Shown in pieces: positions 1 through 8,685 of a stretch of 40,151 bases of DNA. Source of the DNA: Thermoanaerobaculum aquaticum (GTDB lineage Bacteria; Acidobacteriota; UBA4820); contig DYJZ01000006.1 of assembly GCA_020722885.1 (NCBI GenBank), forward strand, positions 1 through 40,151, read 5' to 3'. Within the stretch, counting starts at the first letter, position 1, and each line of letters starts with the position of its first letter. The translations under genes were made by a program, and so were the position numbers. Below the pieces are notes generated by a model, which searched no databases, had not been told where the DNA came from, and saw only the letters and a list, made by a program, of their open reading frames with translations.

Positions 1-20
1 ATACCATGCCTTTAATAATA

Positions 21-52
21 AGGAGCGGGATGCTTTTCTGCTCCTTTTTTTA
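21..52 (+). terminator. Rho-independent terminator of an upstream gene outside the window
   Basis: AGGAGC ... GCTCCT inverted repeat followed by a T tract. Confidence 0.6.
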
Positions 53-297
53 TTCAGGATATTCTTAAGGCATGATGTGCCGTCTTATTACAATTTGTAT
101 GGCGGCAGGGCTGTTTGATCCTAAAACGAAGGTGGAGATAGTCATTTTTTTAAAGCGCATCTGTTTCAAACGGACAATTCGAGAATCACTGACAAGAAAG
201 ATGGACTAATAAAGAAAGAATCATCCTGTCTTGCTTTGCAAGCCACCCTTCTTTAGAAGTATTTCTGCGGATGAAATGAGGAAAACCACTTCGTTAG

Positions 298-336
298 CCT
301 GACCCACTAAGTCTTACTCGTAGGGACAGGTTTTTT
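298..336 (+). terminator. Possible terminator hairpin
   Basis: CCTGACCC ... GGGACAGG imperfect stem followed by TTTTTT. Confidence 0.4.
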
Positions 337-340
337 ATGT

Positions 341-390
341 GGAAGATTGCTTCAGGGGTTTATCCTTCGAAGTAGCACTCACATTGACAG
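341..390 (+). repeat. Dispersed intergenic repeat, family R1 (GATTGCTTC...CTTCGAAG...CACTCGCAATGACAG type)
   Basis: ggaagattgcttcaggggtttatccttcgaagtagcactcacattgacag; similar to copies near 11091, 11157, 16467(-) and 27558. Confidence 0.75.
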
Positions 391-469
391 GTTAAGGTCT
401 GTATGCCGTGAGTGCTTTTTTGAGGAAAACAGCCCAGGGTATCCTTTCCATTGGTAGTTCCTAAACTTC

Positions 470-537
470 CATTTTAAAGGACATTTCTAATTAGTTTAAA
501 TAAGAACATTATCATATAATTATGACAGACTTCTACA
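470..537 (+). repeat. Dispersed intergenic repeat, family R2 (acatttctaattagtttaa.taagaacattatcatata.tt.tgaca)
   Basis: Near-identical to 16607-16666 (+) and in part to 27464-27510 (-). Confidence 0.8.
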
Positions 538-542
538 TGTGC

Positions 543-571
543 TTGCAAAAAAAAGTGTTATATTGTATAAT
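543..571 (+). promoter_or_regulatory. Sigma70-type promoter upstream of rpmB
   Basis: TTGCAA - 17 nt - TATAAT, about 30 nt upstream of the rpmB start. Confidence 0.7.
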
Positions 572-604
572 AACTACTTTTAGTAAAACGTTAAGGAGTT
601 AACC

Positions 605-796
605 ATGTCGAGAGTTTGTGAAATTTGCGGAAAAAAGCCCTCTGTTGGGAATAATATTAGCCACGCCCATAATCTCACAAAGAGAAGATGGCTTCCGAAC
701 CTTAAGAAAATAAAGGTTGAGGGAAATGGAAAAACCACTCATAAAGTGGTTTGCGCTAAGTGTATTAAAGCCAACAAGGTTAAGAAAGCTTCCTGA
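605..796 (+). CDS. rpmB: 50S ribosomal protein L28
   Basis: [33 protein letters not shown] is a typical L28 N-terminus; AAGGAG RBS. Confidence 0.97.
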   Translation: MSRVCEICGKKPSVGNNISHAHNLTKRRWLPNLKKIKVEGNGKTTHKVVCAKCIKANKVKKAS

Positions 797-1925
797 TTCC
801 GGACAAAAAGTCAATAACTTTTTGGGCAGCCCTTTTTGAAGCCCCTGAAGTCCCAAGTATTTCTGTGATTTCATTTTTTATCTCGATGTGTTTTTTCTTT
901 TCTTTGTCAAGGTTTTGAAGTTTTTCTTCAATATAATGGATGCAATTTGACGGATTGAAATCCTCTTGAATTAGTTCCTTAAAAATTTCCCTGTTTAAAA
1001 TTATGTTTGGAAGAGAAACGAAGGGGAGTTTCACAAGTTTTTTGCCAATAAAATAGGTAAAAGAATTAAGAGAGTAAAAAACAATAGATGGTATACCACT
1101 TAAAGCACACTCGAGAGAGGCAGTTCCTGAAGCGACAAGAGCAATGTCGCTGTAACTTATTGTTTCGTAGTAAAAATTGTCAAGAATATAAAAATTGCTG
1201 GGTAATTCAATTTCAAAAACCCTTTTATCTACCCCTTTTGCTTTTGGTATTACAAAAAGGAGGTCGTTTCTCTTTCTATTTAAGTTTATTGCGGTTTCAA
1301 CGAGAGCTTTTATATGTGATTTGACTTCAGAGTTTCTACTTCCAGGAAGCATAGCAATTATTTTTTGTTTTTGATTAAAGTTTATTCTTTTTAAAAATTC
1401 CTCTTTTGGTTTCAATTCCCTTTTTATGTCTAAAAGAGGGTGGCCAACATAAGCAGAGTTGATACCGCTATTTTTAAGGTAACCTTCCTCAAAAGGTAGA
1501 ATGTTCAGACAAAGGTCAACATTCTTTTTCAAAAACTTTGTTCTTCCTTTTCTCCATGCCCACACCTGTGGTGTTATGTAATAGATAACTGGAATATTCA
1601 ATTTTCTGGCAAACTTAATAAGTTTGAAATGGAAATCGGGAAAATCTATAACTATAAGAAGATCTGGTTTTTCTTTTTTCAAAAGGTTTTGAAACTTTTT
1701 GTAAAAACTGTAGATTGAAGGAAGTTTTGCGATGACTTCCAGAACGCCGACGACAGAAATCTCTTCCATATTGAAATCAACTCTCACGCCTGCATTCCTG
1801 AGGTTTTCACCTCCCATACCGAAAAAGAAACTGTCTGAAGAAAGATTTAGAATCTCCTTCACAAGGTTTGTGCCGTGAATATCGCCAGAATTTTCTCCTG
1901 CAGAGATGCAAATTTTGTGGCTCAA
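780..1925 (-). CDS. lpxB: Lipid-A-disaccharide synthase
   Basis: [47 protein letters not shown] motifs of LpxB. Confidence 0.96.
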   Translation of the reverse strand: MSHKICISAGENSGDIHGTNLVKEILNLSSDSFFFGMGGENLRNAGVRVDFNMEEISVVGVLEVIAKLPSIYSFYKKFQNLLKKEKPDLLIVIDFPDFHFKLIKFARKLNIPVIYYITPQVWAWRKGRTKFLKKNVDLCLNILPFEEGYLKNSGINSAYVGHPLLDIKRELKPKEEFLKRINFNQKQKIIAMLPGSRNSEVKSHIKALVETAINLNRKRNDLLFVIPKAKGVDKRVFEIELPSNFYILDNFYYETISYSDIALVASGTASLECALSGIPSIVFYSLNSFTYFIGKKLVKLPFVSLPNIILNREIFKELIQEDFNPSNCIHYIEEKLQNLDKEKKKHIEIKNEITEILGTSGASKRAAQKVIDFLSGIRKLS

Positions 1926-1977
1926 AAAAATCCTCCAGAAACTATTCTAAACTTTTTTAATAATCTGGTAAACTATT

Positions 1978-2628
1978 ATGGGAGGATTTGATTTGTTTGT
2001 TACTTTTGAAGGAGTTGAAGGAAGCGGAAAAACTACGCAGATTGGCCTTCTGTGCCAATATCTTTCAAAGAAAAAAATTGATTTTATTGCTACGAGAGAA
2101 CCTGGAGGTTCTCCAATCGGAGATAGTTTAAGAAAGATTCTTCTATCCGAAGAGAGCAGGATAGACCCCAAAACTGAACTTCTTTTATACCTTGCTGAAA
2201 GAAGTGAGCACATCGAAAAGATTATAAAGCCAAACATTGAAAAGGGAAAATTGGTGATCTGCGACAGGTTTTCTGATGCAACAAGGGCATATCAGATATT
2301 TGGAAGAAAGCTTCCCCGAAATATAGTTGAAAGCTTCATTGAGTTTTCAACAAACGGACTTGAACCAGATTTTACAATTCTTTTAAGGCTTGACCCGGTA
2401 ACTGCTCTTTTGAGGGCTAAAGCAAGAAATTCTCAAATGCTTTTCTCTGAAGGTAGATTTGAATCGGAGGAACTTGATTTTCACAAAAGAGTGTTTGAGG
2501 GTTACGAAATACTTGCAAGAGAATCAAAGGGAAGGATAAAAGTTGTCAATGCTGTTGGGGATCAGGGCGAAGTTTTTCATTCGGTTTTGAAGGTTCTTAT
2601 CCAGTGCGGAGTTATTAATGAAGCCTAA
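1978..2628 (+). CDS. tmk: Thymidylate kinase; TTG at 1993 preceded by GGAGG may be the real start
   Basis: FVTFEGVEGSGKTTQ P-loop, TREPGGSPIGD, CDRFSDATRAYQ. Confidence 0.96.
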   Translation: MGGFDLFVTFEGVEGSGKTTQIGLLCQYLSKKKIDFIATREPGGSPIGDSLRKILLSEESRIDPKTELLLYLAERSEHIEKIIKPNIEKGKLVICDRFSDATRAYQIFGRKLPRNIVESFIEFSTNGLEPDFTILLRLDPVTALLRAKARNSQMLFSEGRFESEELDFHKRVFEGYEILARESKGRIKVVNAVGDQGEVFHSVLKVLIQCGVINEA

Positions 2629-3550
2629 ACCAGATGAAAAACTTTCATTGAAGCACAAGATAGTTTGGCAATTAGAACTTTTAGCAGTTTATTTTTTTAA
2701 AGCCATTTTCTATCTTTTTCCATACAAATACAAAATAGAAATAGGAAAAAAATTGGGTTCTTTGATATTTAAATTTGATGGAAAGCATCGACGGGTGTGC
2801 CTTGATAATGTCAAAAGTGCTTTCCCGCACCTTGATGATAACGAAGTTTTCGATCTGGCAAAGAAATCGTTTGAAAATATTGGGAGGCTTTTTGTTGAAA
2901 TAATCTATCTAAAGAGGCTTTTCAGGAACATTTTCTCAAAGTCAAGAATAATAGGATGGGAAAACCTTCAGGAATTGCAACTGAAAAACGAGGGATATTT
3001 TCTTGTTTCCGGACATTTTGGAAATTGGGAATATGTTGCCTATATGCAAAGCCAGCTTGGCTATCCTCTCGAGATGGTTACAAGGCCCCTTGATAACCCA
3101 TTTCTTGAAAAATTTTTTAGAAAAATAAGAGAAGCGTCAGGAAACAGAGTCGTTTATAAGAGAAACGCAGTTCGAGAAATGGCAAGGGCTATCAAAAGCA
3201 AAGAGGGTGTTGCATTTGTATTTGATCAAAATTTTGGTGAAGAAGGTGCTATTTTTGTTCCGTTTTTCGGAAGGTTGGCTGCTACCACTCCTGCGCTTGG
3301 AAAAATTGCAGCAAGACTCAAAACTCCCATTTTGCCTGTTTTTGCAGTTCCAGAAGGTACTGGCTACAAAATAATTTATGAAAAGCCTGTGTATCCTGAA
3401 CTTTCGGAGAATTATGAAAAAGAGGCAATAAGATTGACCGAGGTGGTTACAAAACTTCTTGAAGAACGGATTCGGGAAACTCCTTATGCGTGGTTCTGGA
3501 TGCACAACAGGTGGCGGACACAGCCGAAAAGTTTAGGGAAAGAGGGGTAG
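2618..3550 (+). CDS. Lysophospholipid/lipid A biosynthesis acyltransferase (LpxL/HtrB family)
   Basis: SGHFGNWEY (HxxxxE/D-type motif), FDQNFGEEGAIFVPFFGRLAATTPALGKIA, WFWMHNRWRT C-terminus. Confidence 0.92.
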   Translation: MKPKPDEKLSLKHKIVWQLELLAVYFFKAIFYLFPYKYKIEIGKKLGSLIFKFDGKHRRVCLDNVKSAFPHLDDNEVFDLAKKSFENIGRLFVEIIYLKRLFRNIFSKSRIIGWENLQELQLKNEGYFLVSGHFGNWEYVAYMQSQLGYPLEMVTRPLDNPFLEKFFRKIREASGNRVVYKRNAVREMARAIKSKEGVAFVFDQNFGEEGAIFVPFFGRLAATTPALGKIAARLKTPILPVFAVPEGTGYKIIYEKPVYPELSENYEKEAIRLTEVVTKLLEERIRETPYAWFWMHNRWRTQPKSLGKEG

Positions 3551-3555
3551 GAAGA

Positions 3556-4134
3556 TTGAACAAAAGGTTTGGGGTTTTTCTTGACCGAGATGGAACTATT
3601 ACGGAAGAAGCTGGATATCTCACTGATTCAAAAAGGTTAAAACTGATTCCTGGCTCTGCAGAAGCAATAGCTTTGTTAAACCGTTTTAAAATTCCTGCTG
3701 TGGTTGCAACAAATCAGGCGGGCGTTGCGAGGGGGTATTTTGAAGAGTTTATGGTAAAAGAGTGCAACAAGAAACTTAAAGATATGCTGGGAAGATTGGG
3801 GGCAAAACTTGATGCGATATACTACTGTCCTCACCATCCTGATGTGGGAATACCTCCCTACAGAAAAAATTGTGACTGTAGAAAACCGAAACCTGGAATG
3901 TTATTGAGAGCAGCAAAAAAATTTAATCTTGACCTTTCGAAATCTTATGTAATAGGCGATAAAGCGACCGACCTTGAAGTGGCTGCGGTTGTCTCAGTCA
4001 GACCAATTCTTGTTAAGACTGGCTATGGTCTTGGTGAAATTCTTTATGGTAGGGCTAAATGGAAAATAAAGCCAATAGCGGTCTGCGAGAATCTTTTTGA
4101 AGCAGTATCTTTTATTATTGATAAGGAGTTTTGA
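3556..4134 (+). CDS. gmhB: D-glycero-beta-D-manno-heptose-1,7-bisphosphate 7-phosphatase; TTG start at 3556 preferred over the GTG at 3490
   Basis: FLDRDGTITEEAGYL HAD motif, NQAGVARGYF, CPHHPD...CDCRKPKPGML zinc loop. Confidence 0.93.
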   Translation: MNKRFGVFLDRDGTITEEAGYLTDSKRLKLIPGSAEAIALLNRFKIPAVVATNQAGVARGYFEEFMVKECNKKLKDMLGRLGAKLDAIYYCPHHPDVGIPPYRKNCDCRKPKPGMLLRAAKKFNLDLSKSYVIGDKATDLEVAAVVSVRPILVKTGYGLGEILYGRAKWKIKPIAVCENLFEAVSFIIDKEF

Positions 4135-5142
4135 TTGAGAAAGCATTACAAAAAATTGATAAAAACGGTTGAGTCTTTTGGAAAGGCAAAGATTCTTGTT
4201 CTGGGAGACCTTGTTCTTGACAGATTCTGGTTTGGAACGGTCCAGAGAATATCAAGGGAAGCTCCGGTTCCTATTGTAAAACTTGCCAAAAGTAGCATCG
4301 CTCCTGGATGTGGAGCCAACTGTGCCTCAAATCTTGCCTCGCTGGGGGCAAAAGTGGTTATTTTCGGTGTCATTGGAAAAGACTCTGAAGGAGATAGCTT
4401 AATAAAACTTCTGAAAAAATTGGGTGCAGAAACCAGATTTGTTCTTCAGGAAAAGAATTTTTTTACGCCAACCAAGACAAGGATTCTTGCTGGAAGTCTT
4501 CATGGACCAAAACAACAGCTCGTAAGGGTTGACTCGGGGGAGGAATCTGTTTTTGAGCAAAGAATATATTTAAAGGCTGAGAAAATTCTCAAGAAAGTTA
4601 TTGTAAATGTGTCTTGTGCGATCATTTCTGACTACGGATACGGGCTTTTTAAAAATAAAAAAATTTTTGAAATTTCCAAAATGGCAGGAATTACTGGTGT
4701 AGATTCAAGATTTTCTCTACTCGATTTTAAAGGTGCAACCACCGCTACCCCAAATGAAGAGGAATTTGAAAAAGCCATAAAGAAACCACTTCCTGAAAAT
4801 TTAAGCGAATTTGAAAAAGAGGGGGAGAGGTTAAGAGCACAACTTGAACTTGATGCTCTTCTCGTCACAAGGGGAAGCAAGGGTATGGCACTTTTTGAAA
4901 AAGGAAAAAAAGCAGTTCATATTGATATAGTGGGGAAGGATGAAGTGGTAGATGTTACTGGAGCAGGAGATACCGTTATGGCAACCTACATACTTTCTCT
5001 ATCCACCGGAGCTGACTTTGTTGAAGCTGCAAATATTGCCAATGTGGCGGGAGGAATAGTGGTCCAAAAACCTGGAACTGCTACAGTTTCGCAGAAAGAA
5101 CTTATAAGCCAGCTTGATAAATGGGGCAGAAACCTTTTATGA
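4135..5142 (+). CDS. rfaE1: D-glycero-beta-D-manno-heptose-7-phosphate kinase
   Basis: PfkB-family kinase: ILVLGDLVLDRFWFGTVQRISREAPVPIV and DVTGAGDTVMATY. Confidence 0.93.
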   Translation: MRKHYKKLIKTVESFGKAKILVLGDLVLDRFWFGTVQRISREAPVPIVKLAKSSIAPGCGANCASNLASLGAKVVIFGVIGKDSEGDSLIKLLKKLGAETRFVLQEKNFFTPTKTRILAGSLHGPKQQLVRVDSGEESVFEQRIYLKAEKILKKVIVNVSCAIISDYGYGLFKNKKIFEISKMAGITGVDSRFSLLDFKGATTATPNEEEFEKAIKKPLPENLSEFEKEGERLRAQLELDALLVTRGSKGMALFEKGKKAVHIDIVGKDEVVDVTGAGDTVMATYILSLSTGADFVEAANIANVAGGIVVQKPGTATVSQKELISQLDKWGRNLL

Positions 5143-5621
5143 GAAATTTTGAAGAGAAGTTAATAAAAAGAAAACAGCTTCAAGCAAAACTTAGCCGGAA
5201 GGCAAGAGGCGATAAAAAACTTGTATTAGCTAATGGATGTTTTGATATTCTTCATATAGGTCATATAAGATATCTCAAAGAGGCAAAAAGTTTTGGGGAT
5301 ATTCTTCTTGTGGCTGTAAACTCCGATTCGTCGGTGAAGAAATTGAAGGGGGAAAATAGGCCCGTGGTTGCAGAGATAGAAAGGGCAGGAATAATTGCCG
5401 CATTAAGATATGTTGATTTTGTTGTAATTTTTAATGAAGATGATGTTTGTTCTATAATAAGAGAGACACAGCCGGACATACATTGTAAAGGGGGCGATTA
5501 CAATGAAGAGAATGTTCCGGAAAGGGAAGAAGTTATAAAGAATGGAGGAATCGTGAAAATAGCAGGAGGAGAAAAATTAAGGTCAAGTTCGGATTTGATA
5601 AAAAAGACAATCAGTCAATAG
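5139..5621 (+). CDS. rfaE2: D-glycero-beta-D-manno-heptose 1-phosphate adenylyltransferase
   Basis: NGCFDILHIGHIRYLKEAKSFGDILLVAVNSDSSVKKLKGENRPVV; ATGA overlap with rfaE1. Confidence 0.93.
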   Translation: MRNFEEKLIKRKQLQAKLSRKARGDKKLVLANGCFDILHIGHIRYLKEAKSFGDILLVAVNSDSSVKKLKGENRPVVAEIERAGIIAALRYVDFVVIFNEDDVCSIIRETQPDIHCKGGDYNEENVPEREEVIKNGGIVKIAGGEKLRSSSDLIKKTISQ

Positions 5622-5790
5622 AGATAGCCCCTGTGGGACAGTTTTCGACGCACATAAAGCATTCTGTACAATTTTCCGGCTGTGCCACAACCACTCTCCC
5701 TTTTTCTACTATAAACACATCTTCAGGGCATATATCAAAACAAAGTTGGTTGTTTTCGCATAAAACAGGGTTAATTTTTACATCAGCCAT
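5611..5790 (-). CDS. Small 4Fe-4S ferredoxin (59 aa), absent from the supplied ORF track
   Basis: Translation MADVKINPVLCENNQLCFDICPEDVFIVEKGRVVVAQPENCTECFMCVENCPTGAISID; CxxCxxCxxxCP motif; GGAGG RBS upstream. Confidence 0.93.
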   Translation of the reverse strand: MADVKINPVLCENNQLCFDICPEDVFIVEKGRVVVAQPENCTECFMCVENCPTGAISID

Positions 5791-5877
5791 ATATTTCCTC
5801 CAGAGGTTAAATGTAAACCAAAAAAATAGATTTGTAAAGTGAAAGTTTAGACTTTTTAATTATAGGGGTGAAAACAC

Positions 5878-5904
5878 TTGACTTTTTCATATCAAAGATA
5901 TAAA
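5878..5904 (+). promoter_or_regulatory. Possible promoter for the LysM gene
   Basis: TTGACT - 15 nt - TATAAA. Confidence 0.35.
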
Positions 5905-5946
5905 CTAAAAAATGGAATGGAATTTGAATTGAGAGGGGATAAAGCC

Positions 5947-7398
5947 ATGAAGATCCGAATTTGGAAATGGTTGCCCGTTTTAGTGCTGGTTTTAATTGTT
6001 ATTCTGGAGTATCAAATTTTTGCTCAAGAAGCAGAACCACAGGAACAACAGGCGGTAAGCACTCCTCAGCAGAATGTTCCGCCTGATGTTTCCAAAAAAG
6101 CAAGGGAATACAAAGGGTCTCCAAGTCCGCCAAGAAACATAGTTCAGCAGGCAGACGGGCACTGGACTCCCTACAGCCCACCCCAGCCGAAAGAGGGAGA
6201 CTATATAATTCAATCTGGAGACACACTTTCAGTTCTTGCTCAACAAAAACTGGGGAACTGGCTTCTCTGGCCCACAATCTGGGACTTAAACCCATATATT
6301 CTGGATGCTCACTGGATTTACCCAGGTGACCCGCTTTCAATGCCAGCACCTCCAAAGGTAATAGGCGAAGAATTAGAAGGAGAGGAAGGAGAAGAGGGGG
6401 AAAAAGCCCAAATAGAAAGACTTATTTTAGAAGAGGAAGCTCCACTTCCGCCTGTAAATGCAAAAGATGTGTATTGCTCAGGTTTTATTACTGACAGATT
6501 CCAGATGCCATCTTTGAGGATAGCCTCAGCGCAGGCGAGAATGAGGGAATCACTTGGCGAGGGAGACTTAGTCTATATTAATGGCGGCAATCAGGATGGA
6601 GTTGTTGCGGGAATGGAATATTTTATTATTTCTCAAGGACCACCAATTTATCATTCCGTTTCTGGAAAATATTTGGGGAAACTTTACCAAAAAGTGGGGA
6701 AAGTGAAGGTTCTGTGCGTAAGGGAAAGAGTTTCCATTGCAAAGATTACCCTTTCCTGCGATGAGGTAAGATACGGAATGGCATTGCTTCCTTTTTCACC
6801 AATTCCCATTCCCTGGAATATTAAAGCCTCAGAACAATTACCTCTGTGCTATAGCGAAACAGGAAAGATAAGAGGAAAGATTATCTGGAGCGATGACAGA
6901 ATTGATAGCAATGGACAACACAGTATTCTTTATGCAGACCTCGGAGCAAACCAGAAAATACTTCCTGGAGACAAGTTCTGGATTTACAGATATTCATCTG
7001 GGGAGGACACTCTCGTAGATTCTATAAATGACCTTTTCAAACAGCAGAGAGTCGATGTCGCAGAAAAAGATCTTTTCAGAAGCGATATTAAAAAGGGGAA
7101 AATCAAGAATCCAAACAAGAAAGCTTCAAATAAGAAAAAAGATTCCCGTCTTCCTGAAGGAGTTGCTATGGAAAGTAGCGAGAATGAGGCATTAAATGAA
7201 CTCGAGACGGAAAGGGGTGACAGCAGAGTTCCTTCCAATGTGAGAAGGATGGAAGTTGAGCCCTCTGAAGGCATTGATTCCATCAGAAAATATGTAGGCG
7301 AAGCGGTCGTTTTGACGACGCAAGGCGAAACATCCTGTCTTAAAGTGATTGTTTCTTCGGAGGAGATAAAACTCGGAGATACCATAGAGCTTGAGTAG
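5947..7398 (+). CDS. LysM peptidoglycan-binding domain protein, secreted or anchored
   Basis: N-terminal hydrophobic segment; YIIQSGDTLSVLAQQKLGNWLLWPTIWDLNP..IYPGDPL LysM domain; start placed at internal ATG 5947. Confidence 0.85.
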   Translation: MKIRIWKWLPVLVLVLIVILEYQIFAQEAEPQEQQAVSTPQQNVPPDVSKKAREYKGSPSPPRNIVQQADGHWTPYSPPQPKEGDYIIQSGDTLSVLAQQKLGNWLLWPTIWDLNPYILDAHWIYPGDPLSMPAPPKVIGEELEGEEGEEGEKAQIERLILEEEAPLPPVNAKDVYCSGFITDRFQMPSLRIASAQARMRESLGEGDLVYINGGNQDGVVAGMEYFIISQGPPIYHSVSGKYLGKLYQKVGKVKVLCVRERVSIAKITLSCDEVRYGMALLPFSPIPIPWNIKASEQLPLCYSETGKIRGKIIWSDDRIDSNGQHSILYADLGANQKILPGDKFWIYRYSSGEDTLVDSINDLFKQQRVDVAEKDLFRSDIKKGKIKNPNKKASNKKKDSRLPEGVAMESSENEALNELETERGDSRVPSNVRRMEVEPSEGIDSIRKYVGEAVVLTTQGETSCLKVIVSSEEIKLGDTIELE

Positions 7399-7418
7399 TT
7401 CTCTACGGGAATTTTGAA

Positions 7419-7450
7419 TGAGCCCCTTTTGAAAGGGGCTCATTTTTTTT
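7419..7450 (+). terminator. Rho-independent terminator
   Basis: TGAGCCCCTT..AAGGGGCTCA hairpin followed by 8 T. Confidence 0.9.
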
Positions 7451-7459
7451 GAAGAGAAA

Positions 7460-8332
7460 ATGTTTTATTTGATTGAAAACAATCTTTTGAAGGTAGAAGT
7501 GAACAAGAGTGGGGCAGAGCTTTTTTCACTTTTCAGCAAAAAATTTCAGAAGGAGTTTATCTGGAACGGTGATCCAGAGTTCTGGCAGAGAAGATCCCCA
7601 CTTCTTTTTCCGATAGTTGGAAGACTTAAAGATGATACATATGAAATTGAAGGCAACCAATTTAGTATGAAACAGCACGGCTTTGCAAGAGATGTTGTTT
7701 TCAATCCTTCTAAAGTAGAAAAAAAAGAATTGGTCTTTGAACTTTTTGAAAATGAAGAAACTATGAAAATGTATCCATTCAGATTCATACTTAGAATTGC
7801 TTACAAAATAGAGGGAGCAAAGGTAAAGATAAAGGCTGAAATTGAAAACAGAGATGATAAAATTCTTCCTTTTTCGTTTGGGTTTCATCCTGCATTTGTT
7901 TGCCCTTTCAATATAGGTGAAAAAATTGAAGATTATTATGTGGTCTTTGGAAAAGAAGAGATTTGTGAAAGATTTGTTTTAGAAAATGGACTGATATCAA
8001 ATAAGGAGCTGTTCAATATTCAAGATAAAGTTTTAAACCTTTCAGAAAATCTTTTTGAAAACGATGCAGTAATTTTAGGGAAGCTTCTCTCAAAAAAAGT
8101 TTTTTTGCAGAGAAAGAATGGAAGAGGTTCTAAAATAGAAGTAGCTTTTAAAGGATTTCAATATCTGGGGCTGTGGAAAAAGAAAGATGCACCATTTTTG
8201 TGCATAGAACCGTGGAACGGTCTGCCTGATTACAAAGAAAGTGATCATAACTTTATTAGGAAAGCGGGAATCAATTTCTTAGAAAGAAATTGCAAAGCCA
8301 CTTATGAAATGGAAATAGGAGTATTTGAATAA
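7460..8332 (+). CDS. Aldose 1-epimerase family protein (LacX-like)
   Basis: NKSGAELFSLFSKKFQKEFIWNGDPEFWQRRSPLLFPIVGRL, FGFHPAF, CIEPWNGLPD. Confidence 0.85.
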   Translation: MFYLIENNLLKVEVNKSGAELFSLFSKKFQKEFIWNGDPEFWQRRSPLLFPIVGRLKDDTYEIEGNQFSMKQHGFARDVVFNPSKVEKKELVFELFENEETMKMYPFRFILRIAYKIEGAKVKIKAEIENRDDKILPFSFGFHPAFVCPFNIGEKIEDYYVVFGKEEICERFVLENGLISNKELFNIQDKVLNLSENLFENDAVILGKLLSKKVFLQRKNGRGSKIEVAFKGFQYLGLWKKKDAPFLCIEPWNGLPDYKESDHNFIRKAGINFLERNCKATYEMEIGVFE

Positions 8333-8363
8333 ATCTTGCTAATAAATGTAAAGGAGGTAGTAA

Positions 8364-8603
8364 ATGGCTCGAGCTTATGTAAGAATTTGCATAGACCCAG
8401 GATTTGAGAAAAAAATAAAGGATGATCTATCTCAAATGCAGGAGGTGATTTCAGCGTAACTCACAGCAGGAGAACAGGATATGATAGTTATAGTTGAAGG
8501 TAAAGATTATGAATCAATTCTTGATTTTGTAATAAAAAAAATCAGGAAAAAGGCAGGGGTCAAGATTACCTGGACCAATTTTGTGGTGGATATTGAAGAT
8601 TAA
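8364..8603 (+). pseudogene. AsnC/Lrp-type RAM (ligand-binding) domain protein interrupted by an in-frame TAA at codon 32
   Basis: AGGAGG RBS; MARAYVRICIDPGFEKKIKDDLSQMQEVISA*LTAGEQDMIVIVEGKDYESILDFVIKKIRKKAGVKITWTNFVVDIED, same frame on both sides of the stop. Confidence 0.75.
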
Positions 8604-8685
8604 ATCAACAACATTTCTTCACCACGCAGCAATGCGTTGCAAGAAATTCTTTTTTTATGTAAAATGAGTGTGAAGGGAAGATGCT

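Noticed and set aside
1-480. Possible tRNA or structured RNA in the first gap
   Set aside because: No cloverleaf or T-loop consensus could be supported; only terminator-like hairpins and repeats are visible.
599-874. Minus-strand 91-aa ORF
   Set aside because: Fully antisense to rpmB and overlapping the lpxB 3' end; no motif and an obvious shadow ORF.
5633-5842. Plus-strand 69-aa ORF
   Set aside because: Antisense to the ferredoxin at 5611-5790, which has clear motifs and an RBS.
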